Below are positions 1-10,778 of a DNA stretch of 64,000 nucleotides, in pieces. Source of the DNA: an uncultured Prevotellaceae bacterium. Lineage in GTDB: Bacteria > Bacteroidota > Bacteroidia > Bacteroidales > Bacteroidaceae. Numbering within the stretch: the first letter of the stretch is position 1; each line of letters opens with the position of its first letter. The notes beneath the pieces were generated by a model, which saw nothing but the letters and a program-made list of their open reading frames with translations, was not told the DNA's origin and did not search any database. The stretch spans positions 20,328-84,327 of the forward strand of contig CAMNCV010000146.1 of assembly GCA_946534585.1 (NCBI GenBank), written 5' to 3'. The position numbers and the translations under genes were made by a program.

Positions 1-522
1 TTTCTCCTTGTTTATGCCGCTCTGCATGGTCACTCCGTGCATACGCTCGGAGGTAAGGCAAGACTTCATATCGTCAGTGATGCCCTCACCCGTCAGTTTC
101 AGCAGTGCTTCCTTGCGCGTCCACAGTTCGGTAAACGTATCGTCGGGACTTTCTGCCGACAGTATCTGTTGCATCTCGTCGTCACTCATGCAGTAGCGCG
201 CCAGTCGCTCATTATAGCGTCCTATGCGCTCCACGTCGATGCCACATTCCCTGTCACTCACCACGCAAGCCACGGCAGCCTTGCAGTGTGACAGGTTGAA
301 ATAGACTGGTGGCGTGTATGGTTTGCCATGCTCTGCAATCGAAAACTCTGGCTGCCATCCCAGCATCTGTTCAAGCAGCAGGTATGCCTCGGCACACTCA
401 CGCTGTCCTTGCTCCTGCTTGTAGGCCAAGGCTTTCTGCCTACGCCACTCGGGCAAGCGGGCAAGCAAAGTGCTCAATGGCTCAGGATTGCTGAAGTCGT
501 CCTTTATCTTGTAGTTTATCAT
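1..522 (-). CDS. 4'-phosphopantetheinyl transferase superfamily protein (3' end truncated by window edge)
   Basis: Read by hand on the minus strand (not in ORF track because no stop inside the window): MINYKIKDDFSNPEPLSTLLARLPEWRRQKALAYKQEQGQ...NLSHCKAAVACVVSDRECGIDVERIGRYNE...FTELWTRKEALLKLTGEG; Sfp motifs GIDVE and W-x-x-KEA. Confidence 0.88.
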   Translation of the reverse strand, partial: MINYKIKDDFSNPEPLSTLLARLPEWRRQKALAYKQEQGQRECAEAYLLLEQMLGWQPEFSIAEHGKPYTPPVYFNLSHCKAAVACVVSDRECGIDVERIGRYNERLARYCMSDDEMQQILSAESPDDTFTELWTRKEALLKLTGEGITDDMKSCLTSERMHGVTMQSGINKEK

Positions 523-588
523 CTGTTCGCAAAGTTACGAATTTTTAAGGAATTAAACCGTATATTTTCACTAAAAAAACATTAAAAA

Positions 589-633
589 GGCAAAAGAGCC
601 GACAAAACCTGAAGTTTTGCCGGCTCTTTTGCC
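589..633 (-). terminator. Intrinsic terminator downstream of nadB
   Basis: Near-perfect hairpin GGCAAAAGAGCCGACAAAACCTGAAGTTTTGCCGGCTCTTTTGCC followed on the minus strand by a T-run. Confidence 0.8.
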
Positions 634-654
634 TGATAATTCATACACGGTGGG

Positions 655-2259
655 TTATATGCTTGGCCGCGCATCGTACGCATGATGCGGATAGTCAGTA
701 GTGAAATGCAATCCGCGACACTCCTTGCGTTCTATCGCCCAACGTGTGATGAGGTACGCCACGTTAATCATGTTGCGCAGTTCGCAGATGTCCTTCGTTG
801 GCGTCACACGTTTAAACAGAGCCTCGGTTTCTTCATACAAGGTATCGAGACGTACCCACGCACGCTTCAGACGGAGGTCGCTGCGCACAATGCCTACATA
901 GTTTGACATCACCGTGCCTACCTCATGCACGCTCTGCGTTATCAACACCTTTTCCTCATTGGTCATGGTTCCCTCGTCGTTCCACTCGGGTATCATGGTG
1001 TTGAAGTCATATTCATCAATATGCTCCAGCGAATGGCGTGATGCCGTCTCTGCATATACCACGGCCTCAATGAGTGAGTTGGAAGCCAGACGGTTGCCGC
1101 CATGCAGTCCGGTGCATGAACATTCACCCACGGCATACAGTCGCTTGATGCTCGACTGACCGTTGAGGTCAACCTTGATGCCGCCACACATGTAGTGGGC
1201 AGCAGGGCGCACGGGGATGTATTCCTTCGTGATATCTATGCCTATGCTCAGGCATTTCTGATAGATATTGGGGAAGTGATGCTTCGTCTCCTCTGGGTCT
1301 TTGTGGGTCACGTCAAGACATACATGGTCTATGCCGTGTATTTTCATTTCCTTGTCAATGGCACGCGCTACGATGTCACGTGGCGCAAGCGACAAGCGCT
1401 CGTCGTATTTCTCCATGAATGTTTCGCCGGTAGGCAGTCGCAGTATGCCGCCATAGCCACGCATAGCCTCGGTGATGAGGTAGGCAGGATGGGTCTCGCC
1501 CGGGTGATATAGCGATGTGGGGTGGAACTGCACAAACTCCATGTCGGCCACGGTTGCCTTTGCACGGTAAGCCATTGCCTCGCCATCGCCTGTAGCTATG
1601 ACGGGGTTGGTTGTCGTAAGATATACAGCACCGCAACCTCCTGTACACATTACGGTGACTTTTGACAGATAGGTATCGACTTTCTGTGTCTCTGGATTTA
1701 ACACGTACGCACCGTAACACTCTATGTCGTTTGACTGGCGCGTAACCTCTATGCCCAGATGGTGCTGTGTGATTATCTCAACAGCAAAGTGGTTTTCTTT
1801 TATCTCTATATCGGGATTACTGCGCACTGCCGCCATCAGTCCACGCTGTATCTCTGCGCCGGTGTCATCAGCATGATGAAGTATGCGGAATTCTGAGTGT
1901 CCGCCTTCACGATGCAGGTCGTACAAACCGTCTTCGTTCTTGTCAAAGTTCACGCCCCACTGCACCAACTCCTTTATCTGAGATGGTCCCATGCGTACTA
2001 CCTGATCCACGGCGGCAGGGTCTGAGATGTAGTCGCCGGCAATCATCGTGTCATTGATATGTTTCTCAAAATCATCAACGATAACATTCGTGACAGAAGC
2101 CACGCCGCCCTGGGCACGTGTGGTATTAGCCTCATCAAGGGTGGTTTTACATATAAGGCATATCTTGCCCTTCTTTGCTCTTGCTACTTTCAGAGCGTAA
2201 CTCATACCGGCTACTCCTGCGCCGATAATAAGGAAGTCATATTTATATACCATAAGCAA
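655..2259 (-). CDS. nadB: L-aspartate oxidase
   Basis: 534 aa; N-terminal FAD-binding GAGVAGMSYAL, TTRAQGGVA, HTxGxxR-like active-site regions, typical NadB length and order. Start may be the internal MVYKYDF. Confidence 0.92.
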   Translation of the reverse strand: MLMVYKYDFLIIGAGVAGMSYALKVARAKKGKICLICKTTLDEANTTRAQGGVASVTNVIVDDFEKHINDTMIAGDYISDPAAVDQVVRMGPSQIKELVQWGVNFDKNEDGLYDLHREGGHSEFRILHHADDTGAEIQRGLMAAVRSNPDIEIKENHFAVEIITQHHLGIEVTRQSNDIECYGAYVLNPETQKVDTYLSKVTVMCTGGCGAVYLTTTNPVIATGDGEAMAYRAKATVADMEFVQFHPTSLYHPGETHPAYLITEAMRGYGGILRLPTGETFMEKYDERLSLAPRDIVARAIDKEMKIHGIDHVCLDVTHKDPEETKHHFPNIYQKCLSIGIDITKEYIPVRPAAHYMCGGIKVDLNGQSSIKRLYAVGECSCTGLHGGNRLASNSLIEAVVYAETASRHSLEHIDEYDFNTMIPEWNDEGTMTNEEKVLITQSVHEVGTVMSNYVGIVRSDLRLKRAWVRLDTLYEETEALFKRVTPTKDICELRNMINVAYLITRWAIERKECRGLHFTTDYPHHAYDARPSI

Positions 2260-2328
2260 TGTTATGTTTTTTGTGTATTAAGTAGGTGTGCATAATTATT
2301 TTTATAATATTGCGAGCATACCTCGCTT

Positions 2329-5300
2329 TTACCTTGTCAATGAGAATTTTATGCCCAGTCCGAAGTCTTGCGTAACGGTTGGGTATGAACCTGAAGACAA
2401 CAACGGCGTATTAGTCTGACGGTCATAATAGAAACTCATTGACATCAGTTTCGAAATGCTGTATTCTGCCGAGAAAGCAAGTTTGAAAGCATTGTTGCCT
2501 GACGTTGCCGATGAACTTGCCGTTGCAATGTCTCGCGTGATGGCTGCTTGCTGGCGGTAACTCATGTCAAGGCGCAGGTTTAGGTCGTGGGCAAAACCTT
2601 TCACTCTCGTGTTTCCACTCGATGTTGAAGACTGACTTTCATCGTCAGCATTACCCTTCTTCTTATTCTTCAACACGAGTGGCGACTTGCCGCGGAATGG
2701 ATTAAAGTCACTTATCTTATAGCCCATACCCACTACCCAGTCTTTAGATAGTGCCTCGTTAATCTGTACGCTGGTCATCGACAGCGTCAACACGCGAGTC
2801 GTCTTATATTCCACCTTAAACGACATGTTATTCGGTAACGTGAAGTCTATACCAAGCAATGGAGAGAAGGCCTCGTTGATACTAACGGTTGACACGTTAA
2901 ACATGGAGTTTGGCACGACACGGCCATCGTCAGTAGCATCTGTAATATATCCGATGCGATCTCCCATATACGACATATAGGTGGAGTAAGAACTGTATGA
3001 ACCCACTGCATATACGCTCTTATATGAATGGTTGATATTAAAGCTCTTGAAGTGATCCTTAAACCATTGTATCTGCGTAAGTCCGCTGAAGCGAAGCGTC
3101 CAGTTTGGCAACATACTCGTTATGGCAGGGAAAATGCTTAGCCCTTTGTAACCTGTATAGGCATTGAGGAATGCCGGTATCATTACGTCGGCACTGTATT
3201 TATTTACCTCTCCGTAGTCTGGATTAAAGCGTTGACCTGCGTATGCTGTACCACTTGGATAGCGCGTGCCTACATACTGTCTCTGCACACGTGCCTGATA
3301 AGCATCGAGTAGCGAACAGAATTCGCTGAATGAAGCAGAATGATAACCATTGTTGGCATCGCCAATGCCCTCAAAGGCTGACTTGATACTTACTGTCGTC
3401 ATGGTGAATGTGCCGCTCTGCGTAGTCGGACTGCCGACATACATGTATTGTATCGACTTATTCTTGGTAAGAGTATGAGCCATGTTGAGATCAACCTTCA
3501 GATTATTGAATGGTTCAAGCGTCATCTTAATCTGCAAATCCTGCGTACTGTTGGTTGTTGCAGGAGTAGATACTGACTCATTCTGTAATAGCCATCCATT
3601 TTCCTTCGCACGGTCTATGTAACTATCACCGATGAAACCAAATGCAAAGTCCAGTCCCGGGGTCAGCACGTTGTCTTTCCTCTGTCCAAAGACATCACCG
3701 ACAGTCGGCAGGAAACCGGGAAGTGCCATAGAGTATTGATTGCGATAACTGATGGAGATATTGCGAACAGACATTGCTACACGAGCTACTCTTTGCGCTA
3801 TCTTGTACCACGTGAGATTCTCAAGTGGTTCAAGGGCTACGACTGACAGTTTCATCTTGACGGCAGTATCCGCACGGTTAATAAGTTTTATTTTGTTGTC
3901 GTCAACGCGCTTGTATTTAACTGGTATGGGCTTTCCTTTTGCGTCCTTGGCCGTAACAAGCAGACGGTTTGACTTCTTTCCGTGCGTTATTACGATAGAA
4001 GTATCGGCTGCCAAAGTCAACTCTCTTGTATAAGTGTTACGCTTAATCTTCTGCGCCTTAGCCTTTTCTTCGGCTGCAGTCTGCGCAGCCTTGGCTTTCT
4101 CCTTTTCTTCTGGAGAGAGGCTTTCGTCCTGTTCCTCCTGTTTCTTCTTTTCTTTCTCGGCCTTTTCTTGCTCTTGCTGTTTTTTCTTCTTCGCAGCCTC
4201 AGCAGTTGATGTTTTTTTCTTTGGCTTGCCTACACTCTCGTTTACTTTCTTGAGGAAAGGCACGTTATTATACAACTTCACCATATCAAGGGTGGAATTG
4301 ATAGTGATGTTGCGCGTATTGCTGATAGTGTTACCATATTTCACTATGCCATCTTCTTCTGAGCCACGCGCCCAGTGATATGTTGCTGCGTATGTACCAT
4401 CTGCCTTAAGCCAATCGAATATCGGTATAAGATTGAGCGGAAGCTGATAAGAGGCATTGAACGACTGGTTGTAGTCAAGAGGAGTACCCATGTGCTTAAT
4501 ACTTGTCCACACCGAATCCTTCCACGCTGCGTAGCCATCAGGATTGAGGTCTTTATTGACCTGTGTATAAGGCTCCTCCACTTCTGCACGCGTAGCACTC
4601 TGGAAGCTCATGCGCAAGTTGCGCGTCAAGTCCCATCGTATGGAGAAAGAACGGTTCCATAGGAATTGTGAACTGAATGTAACAGGCAAACTGGCTTCAT
4701 TACTGAGGTCATCCAAATCACGCAACTGCTGTTCGTAGTAAGTGCGTGTCATATCGGTATTTGCTGATATATTCTGCGGCAACCAATTAAGCGTAAACTT
4801 CTTTAAAATATCAAGATACTTCGATTTAGACTTTAGTTTCTTAAATGGTTCAAATGACTTATATACAGGAGTCCAAGAGTAATTTATGGAGCCACGCCAT
4901 GTATCATCATTCTCATACACGGTAGTCTCACCATCAGAATGACGGTGTGAGTGACTATATGAGAATGAGAAGTTAGCAGGATCGTATGGCATAGGATGAC
5001 GCTTTGTTGCAATACCGATACGCATTCCTGACAATGAAAGGTTTTTACTGACAGTATTTGTTACGGCGATACTCTCAATAGAATCCTTTTCATGCTGTGA
5101 GCCAGCTGATTCAAGCGCATCTTCCAGCAACATATCAGTATCTAAAGGATTATACTTTGGCGATGTACGCTCACGTGTAACACTATAATACAAAGGAATG
5201 TTTACCTTGGCTTTCTCGGGGAAAAAACGTCCCAAATCCATTTGCGTCGTTACAGAATACGTACCATATTTTTCCATCGTACGCTCTAAGACTTTCTGTT

Positions 5301-8300
5301 CTATACCACCAAAGCCATCACTTATGTACTTGCCTGTAGCTTGAATAGAGGCGAAATCTGATAATTGCAGATCAAGGTTAGCAGATGCAGCCCAGCCTCC
5401 ATTGCTTTCTGGTTCGAGCAATCGTAGCTCGTTGACCCACACCTCGCCATCTTTTACATCAGCAGACAAGTTACGTACACCTATCATCATCGTACGCACC
5501 TCTCCTAATGAAGGATTACCAACGATAGACATCTTATTGTTTTGATTATCGCTATCGTAGGATGAATATATGGCATTGATAGAAGCCTTACCCTGCGACT
5601 TAAGCAGATTACGCTGTTTTTTGAGTGCAGTAAGTTTCTTCAGGTCGATATTAAGCATATTTTCAGCTGGCCATACAACGGCACAGTCAGCATTAGAGTA
5701 TGTGCTGTATATTCCTGCAGGAGTGAGCTTTAATGGTATCTCATACTCATAGTAGTTATTGTTGTAGTCAGAACCGAGGCGAAAGAACAATGCCAGTTGT
5801 GAGTTCTGCAGGTTAGTGGTATTCTGTTCAAGCGCATTAGCATGTACAAACATCTGCAGACGCTTGTAATAACGCATGTCATAGTTGGTATTCTTATATA
5901 CAGCTACGGCATCTCCTTTTGACATGTTGGTGACATCCATACGCAGTGCCTGCTCATTGTTTTCAGTAAGCTGTGGCTGCGAAGGATCAACGACACGGCT
6001 TATACCAGGTGGCAACACATAGTTTACGGGGGTCTTATCGTTGTTTTCCTCGATACTTATTGCCGATGCCATAAACTGTGCTGTAGGGTTGGGTGAAGCC
6101 CCCTTTAGCTGCTGTTCATATATGCGCCAGTCACCGCGCACGAGGTCAAGACTTGCGAAACGCAGTATTGTAGGTTCTTCAAAGCCTTTCATATACATAC
6201 GCATGAAGCGTATTGAAGAGAAATCAGAAATAGAACCTATCTTCTTTCCAGAATTGATTGGAATACGGAATTGATACCACGTCACGGTTTCTTTCTTTCC
6301 ATTACGCAACGTTGTGCTTGCTTCACGCTTATCCACAATATACTCATTTGCTCCAACATCCATGTGGTTGGGATCTATATATATGGTATAATCGTAATAG
6401 TTTTCGTATTCGTTGAGCGTATAGTCCTGATTGATATCCTCCACATCAGGCGTTGTCTTATATGAAGTATCGTAAGCCTCAGTACGCGTATCAGAGTCAG
6501 GAGAGTTTCCTTGAGGATTGTTGATGTATTTGTAGCGGTCAAGGATTGAGGTCTGTGCGGCATCCCAATCAGAGCCACGGAAATAGTGATAGTTATCGCC
6601 AGCAGGGTCGTTGAGTATTGCTGCGCGTACACTATCATTGACCACAGTGTTTCTTACGCTATTAAGAAATCCCTGATAAGACTCCCACTGTTGTTCTTCT
6701 TCATCAGTAAGTCCGTTGTAACCAACATCTTGTTTGCTTCGCGAGCCACTCGTTGTGGCGAAAGCATAGTTTATTGTATTCTGTACAGGAATGAAGCCCC
6801 ATTGTGTTGAGTCAAGACGCGTAGCTTCACCATCAGCTACAGGCATACCACTTTCGTAGAACTTCTTACCATCATAGAGAATATCCTCTGACACTTCACC
6901 CAGATTTATATGCAGTTCGCCTGCATGCTTGTCAGCAGTTCCATCAGCACGAGTATAGACATAGGGGTCCATCAGCCAGAACTCCACATACTCTATGTTT
7001 GACTCCTCAAAGTCGCTTGTATCAAGTTTGCGCATCATTCCACCCCACGACTGTGCAGGATTAGGCAATAAGCCTTGTTGTGTAAGCGAAGGATTGAAGT
7101 TGTATGGTCCACGCTCCGATGGATAGTAAGCCAGATTAAGCACACGTATGGTGTTTGTCACGCCATTATATGTATTCTGGTCGCGATTAGGGTATAGCTC
7201 ATTAACATAGACCTCTCTCACGTAGTGATTTGACAATTGGTCAAGGTCGTTCTTAATATGACTTGGCGTAAGCGTAGATGAGCGCGTGGTGAAGAGTTTA
7301 TCTATCGTGTACCAAGCGAGCCTTGCACGGTTATAACCAGACTCAAGTGTAGATTTGCTGTATGTGTTACGTCCTTCCGTAGGTACACTTGCCAGCGTCC
7401 ATGCCGTTGGCGTACTGATATCTATACCGTTGGTGGCACTCTCGAAGTCATCAATATAAGATGCATTATCCTGCGTTCCACTCGCCATACTGCTGAAAAG
7501 TTTTGCAAATTCCACATTCATCTTCAGGCTCGAAGGTTGCGAGACATGCAGGAATGGTATGTAATTCAGCATAGTCGTAAGCCATTGGCTCTCGGTTTTC
7601 CAGTTCAGATTAAGACCTATGAGTGTATTGTTTACAGGTTCGCTACCCATTGTCACCTTTGATGTCAGACTCTGCTCAGATAAGTGTTGGAACGTACCGC
7701 TCAACATGAAGTCTTTTGAAAAATCATATTCCCAGTTAAGACCAAACATAGTTTTGCGTTGCATACCGTAGTCAGAGTTGCTTTCCAATGACACATTGAC
7801 AGCAGTTCCTGCATCTATTATGCTTTGGTTGAGGATTGTAACCTCACCTGCTGAATAGTCCACTGAGTAGTCGCTGCCTTCTGTCAGTTCTACACCAGCC
7901 GCTGTAACCTTAACACTTCCTTGTGGTACATTATATGCACCGAGACTTATAACATTGGCTGCAGAGCCCTTATACTGACCTACAAGAATATATTTGTTTT
8001 TCTCTGCTATCTGTTTCGCAACTGTCCGTGTAGTATCATAGAGTTCCTGATAGCGATATTTTGCAGCAACATCGTCACTAACCCCGCGCGAGCGTAGCGC
8101 ATTATACATACCTGTGCCGAACGGCTCAGCCGAGGGGAAGAATACGCGCCCGTTACTTATGGTATAACCGTCCACATAGTCAAAGAAGCCATTTGAGTGT
8201 GTCTTATTGTTATTATCCAGACGGTCTGCACCCATGAGTTTTATGAGAGGCTCACGCTTTACCTGCGTCTCGGGCAGGTAGGTGACATAGACACCAGCCG

Positions 8301-10080
8301 AGTCGCTCTGGAATTTTACGTCAAGTTTGAATTTCTCCTGTTGCAGTGTGGATGCCAGATAATACACATTGCGCATCATCAGTTTCCAGTTCTGCTGTGA
8401 AGGAGTATTAGATGTATTCTTCAACGATTTCACTACGAGTGCCTGCGTCACATCGGTATTGTCCGACGAAAACTCTCCTACCTGATATGTCACGCCACCG
8501 TATGTATATTCGTAGGCAATGGCGAGCACTTGATCGCTCTGCAACGTTGTCTTCAGCGAGATGTAGCCCATTGTCTTATTGACAGTATAATCTGACGATG
8601 ACAAAAGCCTGGCTTTCTCTATTTTCTCGTATGTAGTGCCGCCAGCCATTGTCTGACCTCCTACCACAGAACCGTCAAGCACGCTACTAATCATGTTTAC
8701 GTCGCGCACCCCTTGCGATGTTTTGCTGTTTATGTCAGAGTATGTGGAATTTGCGTTGTTTGATGGCACAGCACCTGATGCCTCGCCGAGGTTAGGCAGG
8801 GCAATAATATTTCGCGTATTACTAGTAGAACCGCTTTTATTCGTCACCCACACCTCTACTCTTCCAATGCTTATGCCTGTGGCAGGTGTAGGAAGTGATG
8901 TCATCCAACTGTCATAATGGTTACGGAAGTACATAGCCATGAAGAAATGGCGGTTCTCTTCGTAGTTTGCCACGTTGATTTCAAATGGTGTCAACTGTAC
9001 GCCACCGCGACTCGACACACTTGACGATGTGGATTTCTTCTGTGACACCACCGTTTGCAGTTTCAGTTTGCCAAACTGCATATCTGTTCTTATGCCGAAC
9101 AGAGACGAAGCCCCCTGCACCAGCGATGAATTACCCGGGAAACTGACATTACCTGCCTCAACGAGTTTTATTATCTCATCTTCCTTACCATCATACCTCA
9201 GTTTCATATTCTGTGCATCGTAGTCAAACGTAGCATCAGTGTTGTAGTTGAGGTTCATGTTCATTTTGTCACCCACCTTACCTGTGACATTCACATTTAT
9301 CTTCTCATCGAAGTCAATGGTCGTAGTGTTACGGTTACGTATAGGCAGCGATGGATTGTCTATACTCTTCATCGTAGCCCCAAGCTTCAACTCTGCCGAC
9401 CCCTGCGTCTTGACGCGTATGCCACCAGGACCGAATATCTTCTCCGCCGGTCCGAGGTCGAAGTGCATATCGGTAAAGTCAAATTTCTCCTTGCCTTTCT
9501 GTTCGAATATCTCTGCATTCTTTTTGCGAAAGAAATCAGTAAACAGTCCCTTTTCTGTCCACTTCATATACTCTGGCTGATCCATCATCACAGGTGAACC
9601 GAGCCATGTACGTCCGAACTTCGTGCCGAGTATATAGCGATTGATTGTATCGTTATATTCCGTTGTCTGCTGCAGGTTCTCTGGCAGTTGCATATCAGCA
9701 GAGCCCCGTTTGAGGTCATCATACACTATAGGCGACGTGCGTTGTATCTTCCATCGTGGATGCAACAAACTGTCAGGAATGGTATCTTCCTGCAAGCGCA
9801 ACCGTGCCTGCTGTTCGCGGTAGCGCTCAAGCGTACTTTTTTTACGATCTTCTTCTTCTTTCTTCCTGCGTTCCTCTGCCATCTTTCTCCTCTGCTCTGC
9901 AGCAGAGAGTTTGGGTTCAGGCTTTTTCTCATCTTTCTTCTCATCTTTCTTCTCATCTTTTAATGCTTCATCAAACTCGCTCCAGTCTCCGTCCTCAGGA
10001 CCAATGATAGAGTGTATCATCGCAGAACCTACGATGACATACAGTGTCAATGAGAGTATTATGAGAAGATGTTTCCTCAC
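2329..10080 (-). CDS. sprA: SprA/Sov family T9SS outer-membrane translocon protein
   Basis: 2583 aa, beta-rich, immediately downstream of ruvA as commonly seen in Bacteroidota; sequence recognised as SprA-like (for example YIDDFESATNGID, long outer-membrane beta-barrel C-terminus). Confidence 0.9.
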   Translation of the reverse strand: MRKHLLIILSLTLYVIVGSAMIHSIIGPEDGDWSEFDEALKDEKKDEKKDEKKPEPKLSAAEQRRKMAEERRKKEEEDRKKSTLERYREQQARLRLQEDTIPDSLLHPRWKIQRTSPIVYDDLKRGSADMQLPENLQQTTEYNDTINRYILGTKFGRTWLGSPVMMDQPEYMKWTEKGLFTDFFRKKNAEIFEQKGKEKFDFTDMHFDLGPAEKIFGPGGIRVKTQGSAELKLGATMKSIDNPSLPIRNRNTTTIDFDEKINVNVTGKVGDKMNMNLNYNTDATFDYDAQNMKLRYDGKEDEIIKLVEAGNVSFPGNSSLVQGASSLFGIRTDMQFGKLKLQTVVSQKKSTSSSVSSRGGVQLTPFEINVANYEENRHFFMAMYFRNHYDSWMTSLPTPATGISIGRVEVWVTNKSGSTSNTRNIIALPNLGEASGAVPSNNANSTYSDINSKTSQGVRDVNMISSVLDGSVVGGQTMAGGTTYEKIEKARLLSSSDYTVNKTMGYISLKTTLQSDQVLAIAYEYTYGGVTYQVGEFSSDNTDVTQALVVKSLKNTSNTPSQQNWKLMMRNVYYLASTLQQEKFKLDVKFQSDSAGVYVTYLPETQVKREPLIKLMGADRLDNNNKTHSNGFFDYVDGYTISNGRVFFPSAEPFGTGMYNALRSRGVSDDVAAKYRYQELYDTTRTVAKQIAEKNKYILVGQYKGSAANVISLGAYNVPQGSVKVTAAGVELTEGSDYSVDYSAGEVTILNQSIIDAGTAVNVSLESNSDYGMQRKTMFGLNWEYDFSKDFMLSGTFQHLSEQSLTSKVTMGSEPVNNTLIGLNLNWKTESQWLTTMLNYIPFLHVSQPSSLKMNVEFAKLFSSMASGTQDNASYIDDFESATNGIDISTPTAWTLASVPTEGRNTYSKSTLESGYNRARLAWYTIDKLFTTRSSTLTPSHIKNDLDQLSNHYVREVYVNELYPNRDQNTYNGVTNTIRVLNLAYYPSERGPYNFNPSLTQQGLLPNPAQSWGGMMRKLDTSDFEESNIEYVEFWLMDPYVYTRADGTADKHAGELHINLGEVSEDILYDGKKFYESGMPVADGEATRLDSTQWGFIPVQNTINYAFATTSGSRSKQDVGYNGLTDEEEQQWESYQGFLNSVRNTVVNDSVRAAILNDPAGDNYHYFRGSDWDAAQTSILDRYKYINNPQGNSPDSDTRTEAYDTSYKTTPDVEDINQDYTLNEYENYYDYTIYIDPNHMDVGANEYIVDKREASTTLRNGKKETVTWYQFRIPINSGKKIGSISDFSSIRFMRMYMKGFEEPTILRFASLDLVRGDWRIYEQQLKGASPNPTAQFMASAISIEENNDKTPVNYVLPPGISRVVDPSQPQLTENNEQALRMDVTNMSKGDAVAVYKNTNYDMRYYKRLQMFVHANALEQNTTNLQNSQLALFFRLGSDYNNNYYEYEIPLKLTPAGIYSTYSNADCAVVWPAENMLNIDLKKLTALKKQRNLLKSQGKASINAIYSSYDSDNQNNKMSIVGNPSLGEVRTMMIGVRNLSADVKDGEVWVNELRLLEPESNGGWAASANLDLQLSDFASIQATGKYISDGFGGIEQKVLERTMEKYGTYSVTTQMDLGRFFPEKAKVNIPLYYSVTRERTSPKYNPLDTDMLLEDALESAGSQHEKDSIESIAVTNTVSKNLSLSGMRIGIATKRHPMPYDPANFSFSYSHSHRHSDGETTVYENDDTWRGSINYSWTPVYKSFEPFKKLKSKSKYLDILKKFTLNWLPQNISANTDMTRTYYEQQLRDLDDLSNEASLPVTFSSQFLWNRSFSIRWDLTRNLRMSFQSATRAEVEEPYTQVNKDLNPDGYAAWKDSVWTSIKHMGTPLDYNQSFNASYQLPLNLIPIFDWLKADGTYAATYHWARGSEEDGIVKYGNTISNTRNITINSTLDMVKLYNNVPFLKKVNESVGKPKKKTSTAEAAKKKKQQEQEKAEKEKKKQEEQDESLSPEEKEKAKAAQTAAEEKAKAQKIKRNTYTRELTLAADTSIVITHGKKSNRLLVTAKDAKGKPIPVKYKRVDDNKIKLINRADTAVKMKLSVVALEPLENLTWYKIAQRVARVAMSVRNISISYRNQYSMALPGFLPTVGDVFGQRKDNVLTPGLDFAFGFIGDSYIDRAKENGWLLQNESVSTPATTNSTQDLQIKMTLEPFNNLKVDLNMAHTLTKNKSIQYMYVGSPTTQSGTFTMTTVSIKSAFEGIGDANNGYHSASFSEFCSLLDAYQARVQRQYVGTRYPSGTAYAGQRFNPDYGEVNKYSADVMIPAFLNAYTGYKGLSIFPAITSMLPNWTLRFSGLTQIQWFKDHFKSFNINHSYKSVYAVGSYSSYSTYMSYMGDRIGYITDATDDGRVVPNSMFNVSTVSINEAFSPLLGIDFTLPNNMSFKVEYKTTRVLTLSMTSVQINEALSKDWVVGMGYKISDFNPFRGKSPLVLKNKKKGNADDESQSSTSSGNTRVKGFAHDLNLRLDMSYRQQAAITRDIATASSSATSGNNAFKLAFSAEYSISKLMSMSFYYDRQTNTPLLSSGSYPTVTQDFGLGIKFSLTR
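9926..9961 (-). repeat. 12-bp tandem repeat x3 encoding KDEK repeats in SprA N-terminal region
   Basis: TTCTCATCTTTC TTCTCATCTTTC TTCTCATCTTTT on plus strand; KDEKKDEKKDEKK in protein. Confidence 0.9.
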
Positions 10081-10100
10081 GCCGTCCGTGTTTTCCTTTC

Positions 10101-10724
10101 TTACTTTATCAGTTTTAGTGCCTGTTTAATCACCTGCTCCACTGGCATCGATGGTTGTGCCTGCAATATCTCGGTTACCACCTTCGCACTCGGTGCAGGT
10201 GAGAATCCGAGCATAGTGAGCGCGCCTACAGCCTCATCGCGCACTTCCTGATTTACATTAGCAGCAGAAGCTCCTGCGAGTGACGATGTTATATCCTGTA
10301 TCATACCGTTGGAAGCCATCTTATCACGCAGATCTACTATGATGCGCTGTGCAGTCTTCAGTCCAATTCCTTTCACTCCCTTCAGAGCTTTTTCGTTGCC
10401 CGTAGAGATGATATTTACCAACTCTGCCGGACTTGTTGCACTGAGTATCATGCGTGCTGTATTGCTACCCACGCCGCTCACGGTCACGAGCATACGATAT
10501 ATCTCACGCTCCTGCTTCGTTGCGAAGCCATACAGCGTGAATGAATCGTCACGACCACCCGTCATGAGTACTTCGTGAACATAGAGTTTCACTTCCTTCT
10601 TATCTTGAATAGCCGTATAGGTATTCAGCGAAATATTAAGCAGGTAGCCTACACCGCTTGTTGTTTCTATCACTGCCTGTGCAGGGGTCACCTCTGCCAG
10701 CACACCTTTTATATATTCTATCAT
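10101..10724 (-). CDS. ruvA: Holliday junction branch migration protein RuvA
   Basis: 207 aa; [36 protein letters not shown], HhH motifs [13 protein letters not shown] and [19 protein letters not shown]. Confidence 0.95.
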   Translation of the reverse strand: MIEYIKGVLAEVTPAQAVIETTSGVGYLLNISLNTYTAIQDKKEVKLYVHEVLMTGGRDDSFTLYGFATKQEREIYRMLVTVSGVGSNTARMILSATSPAELVNIISTGNEKALKGVKGIGLKTAQRIIVDLRDKMASNGMIQDITSSLAGASAANVNQEVRDEAVGALTMLGFSPAPSAKVVTEILQAQPSMPVEQVIKQALKLIK

Positions 10725-10778
10725 ATCACTAATAAAAACGCAGAAGGTCTGTTATTATTGCATCTGAGAGTGTTAAAA

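Noticed and set aside
8-291. Plus-strand ORFs at the left edge
   Set aside because: They lie antisense to the PPTase coding frame, which has clear family motifs.
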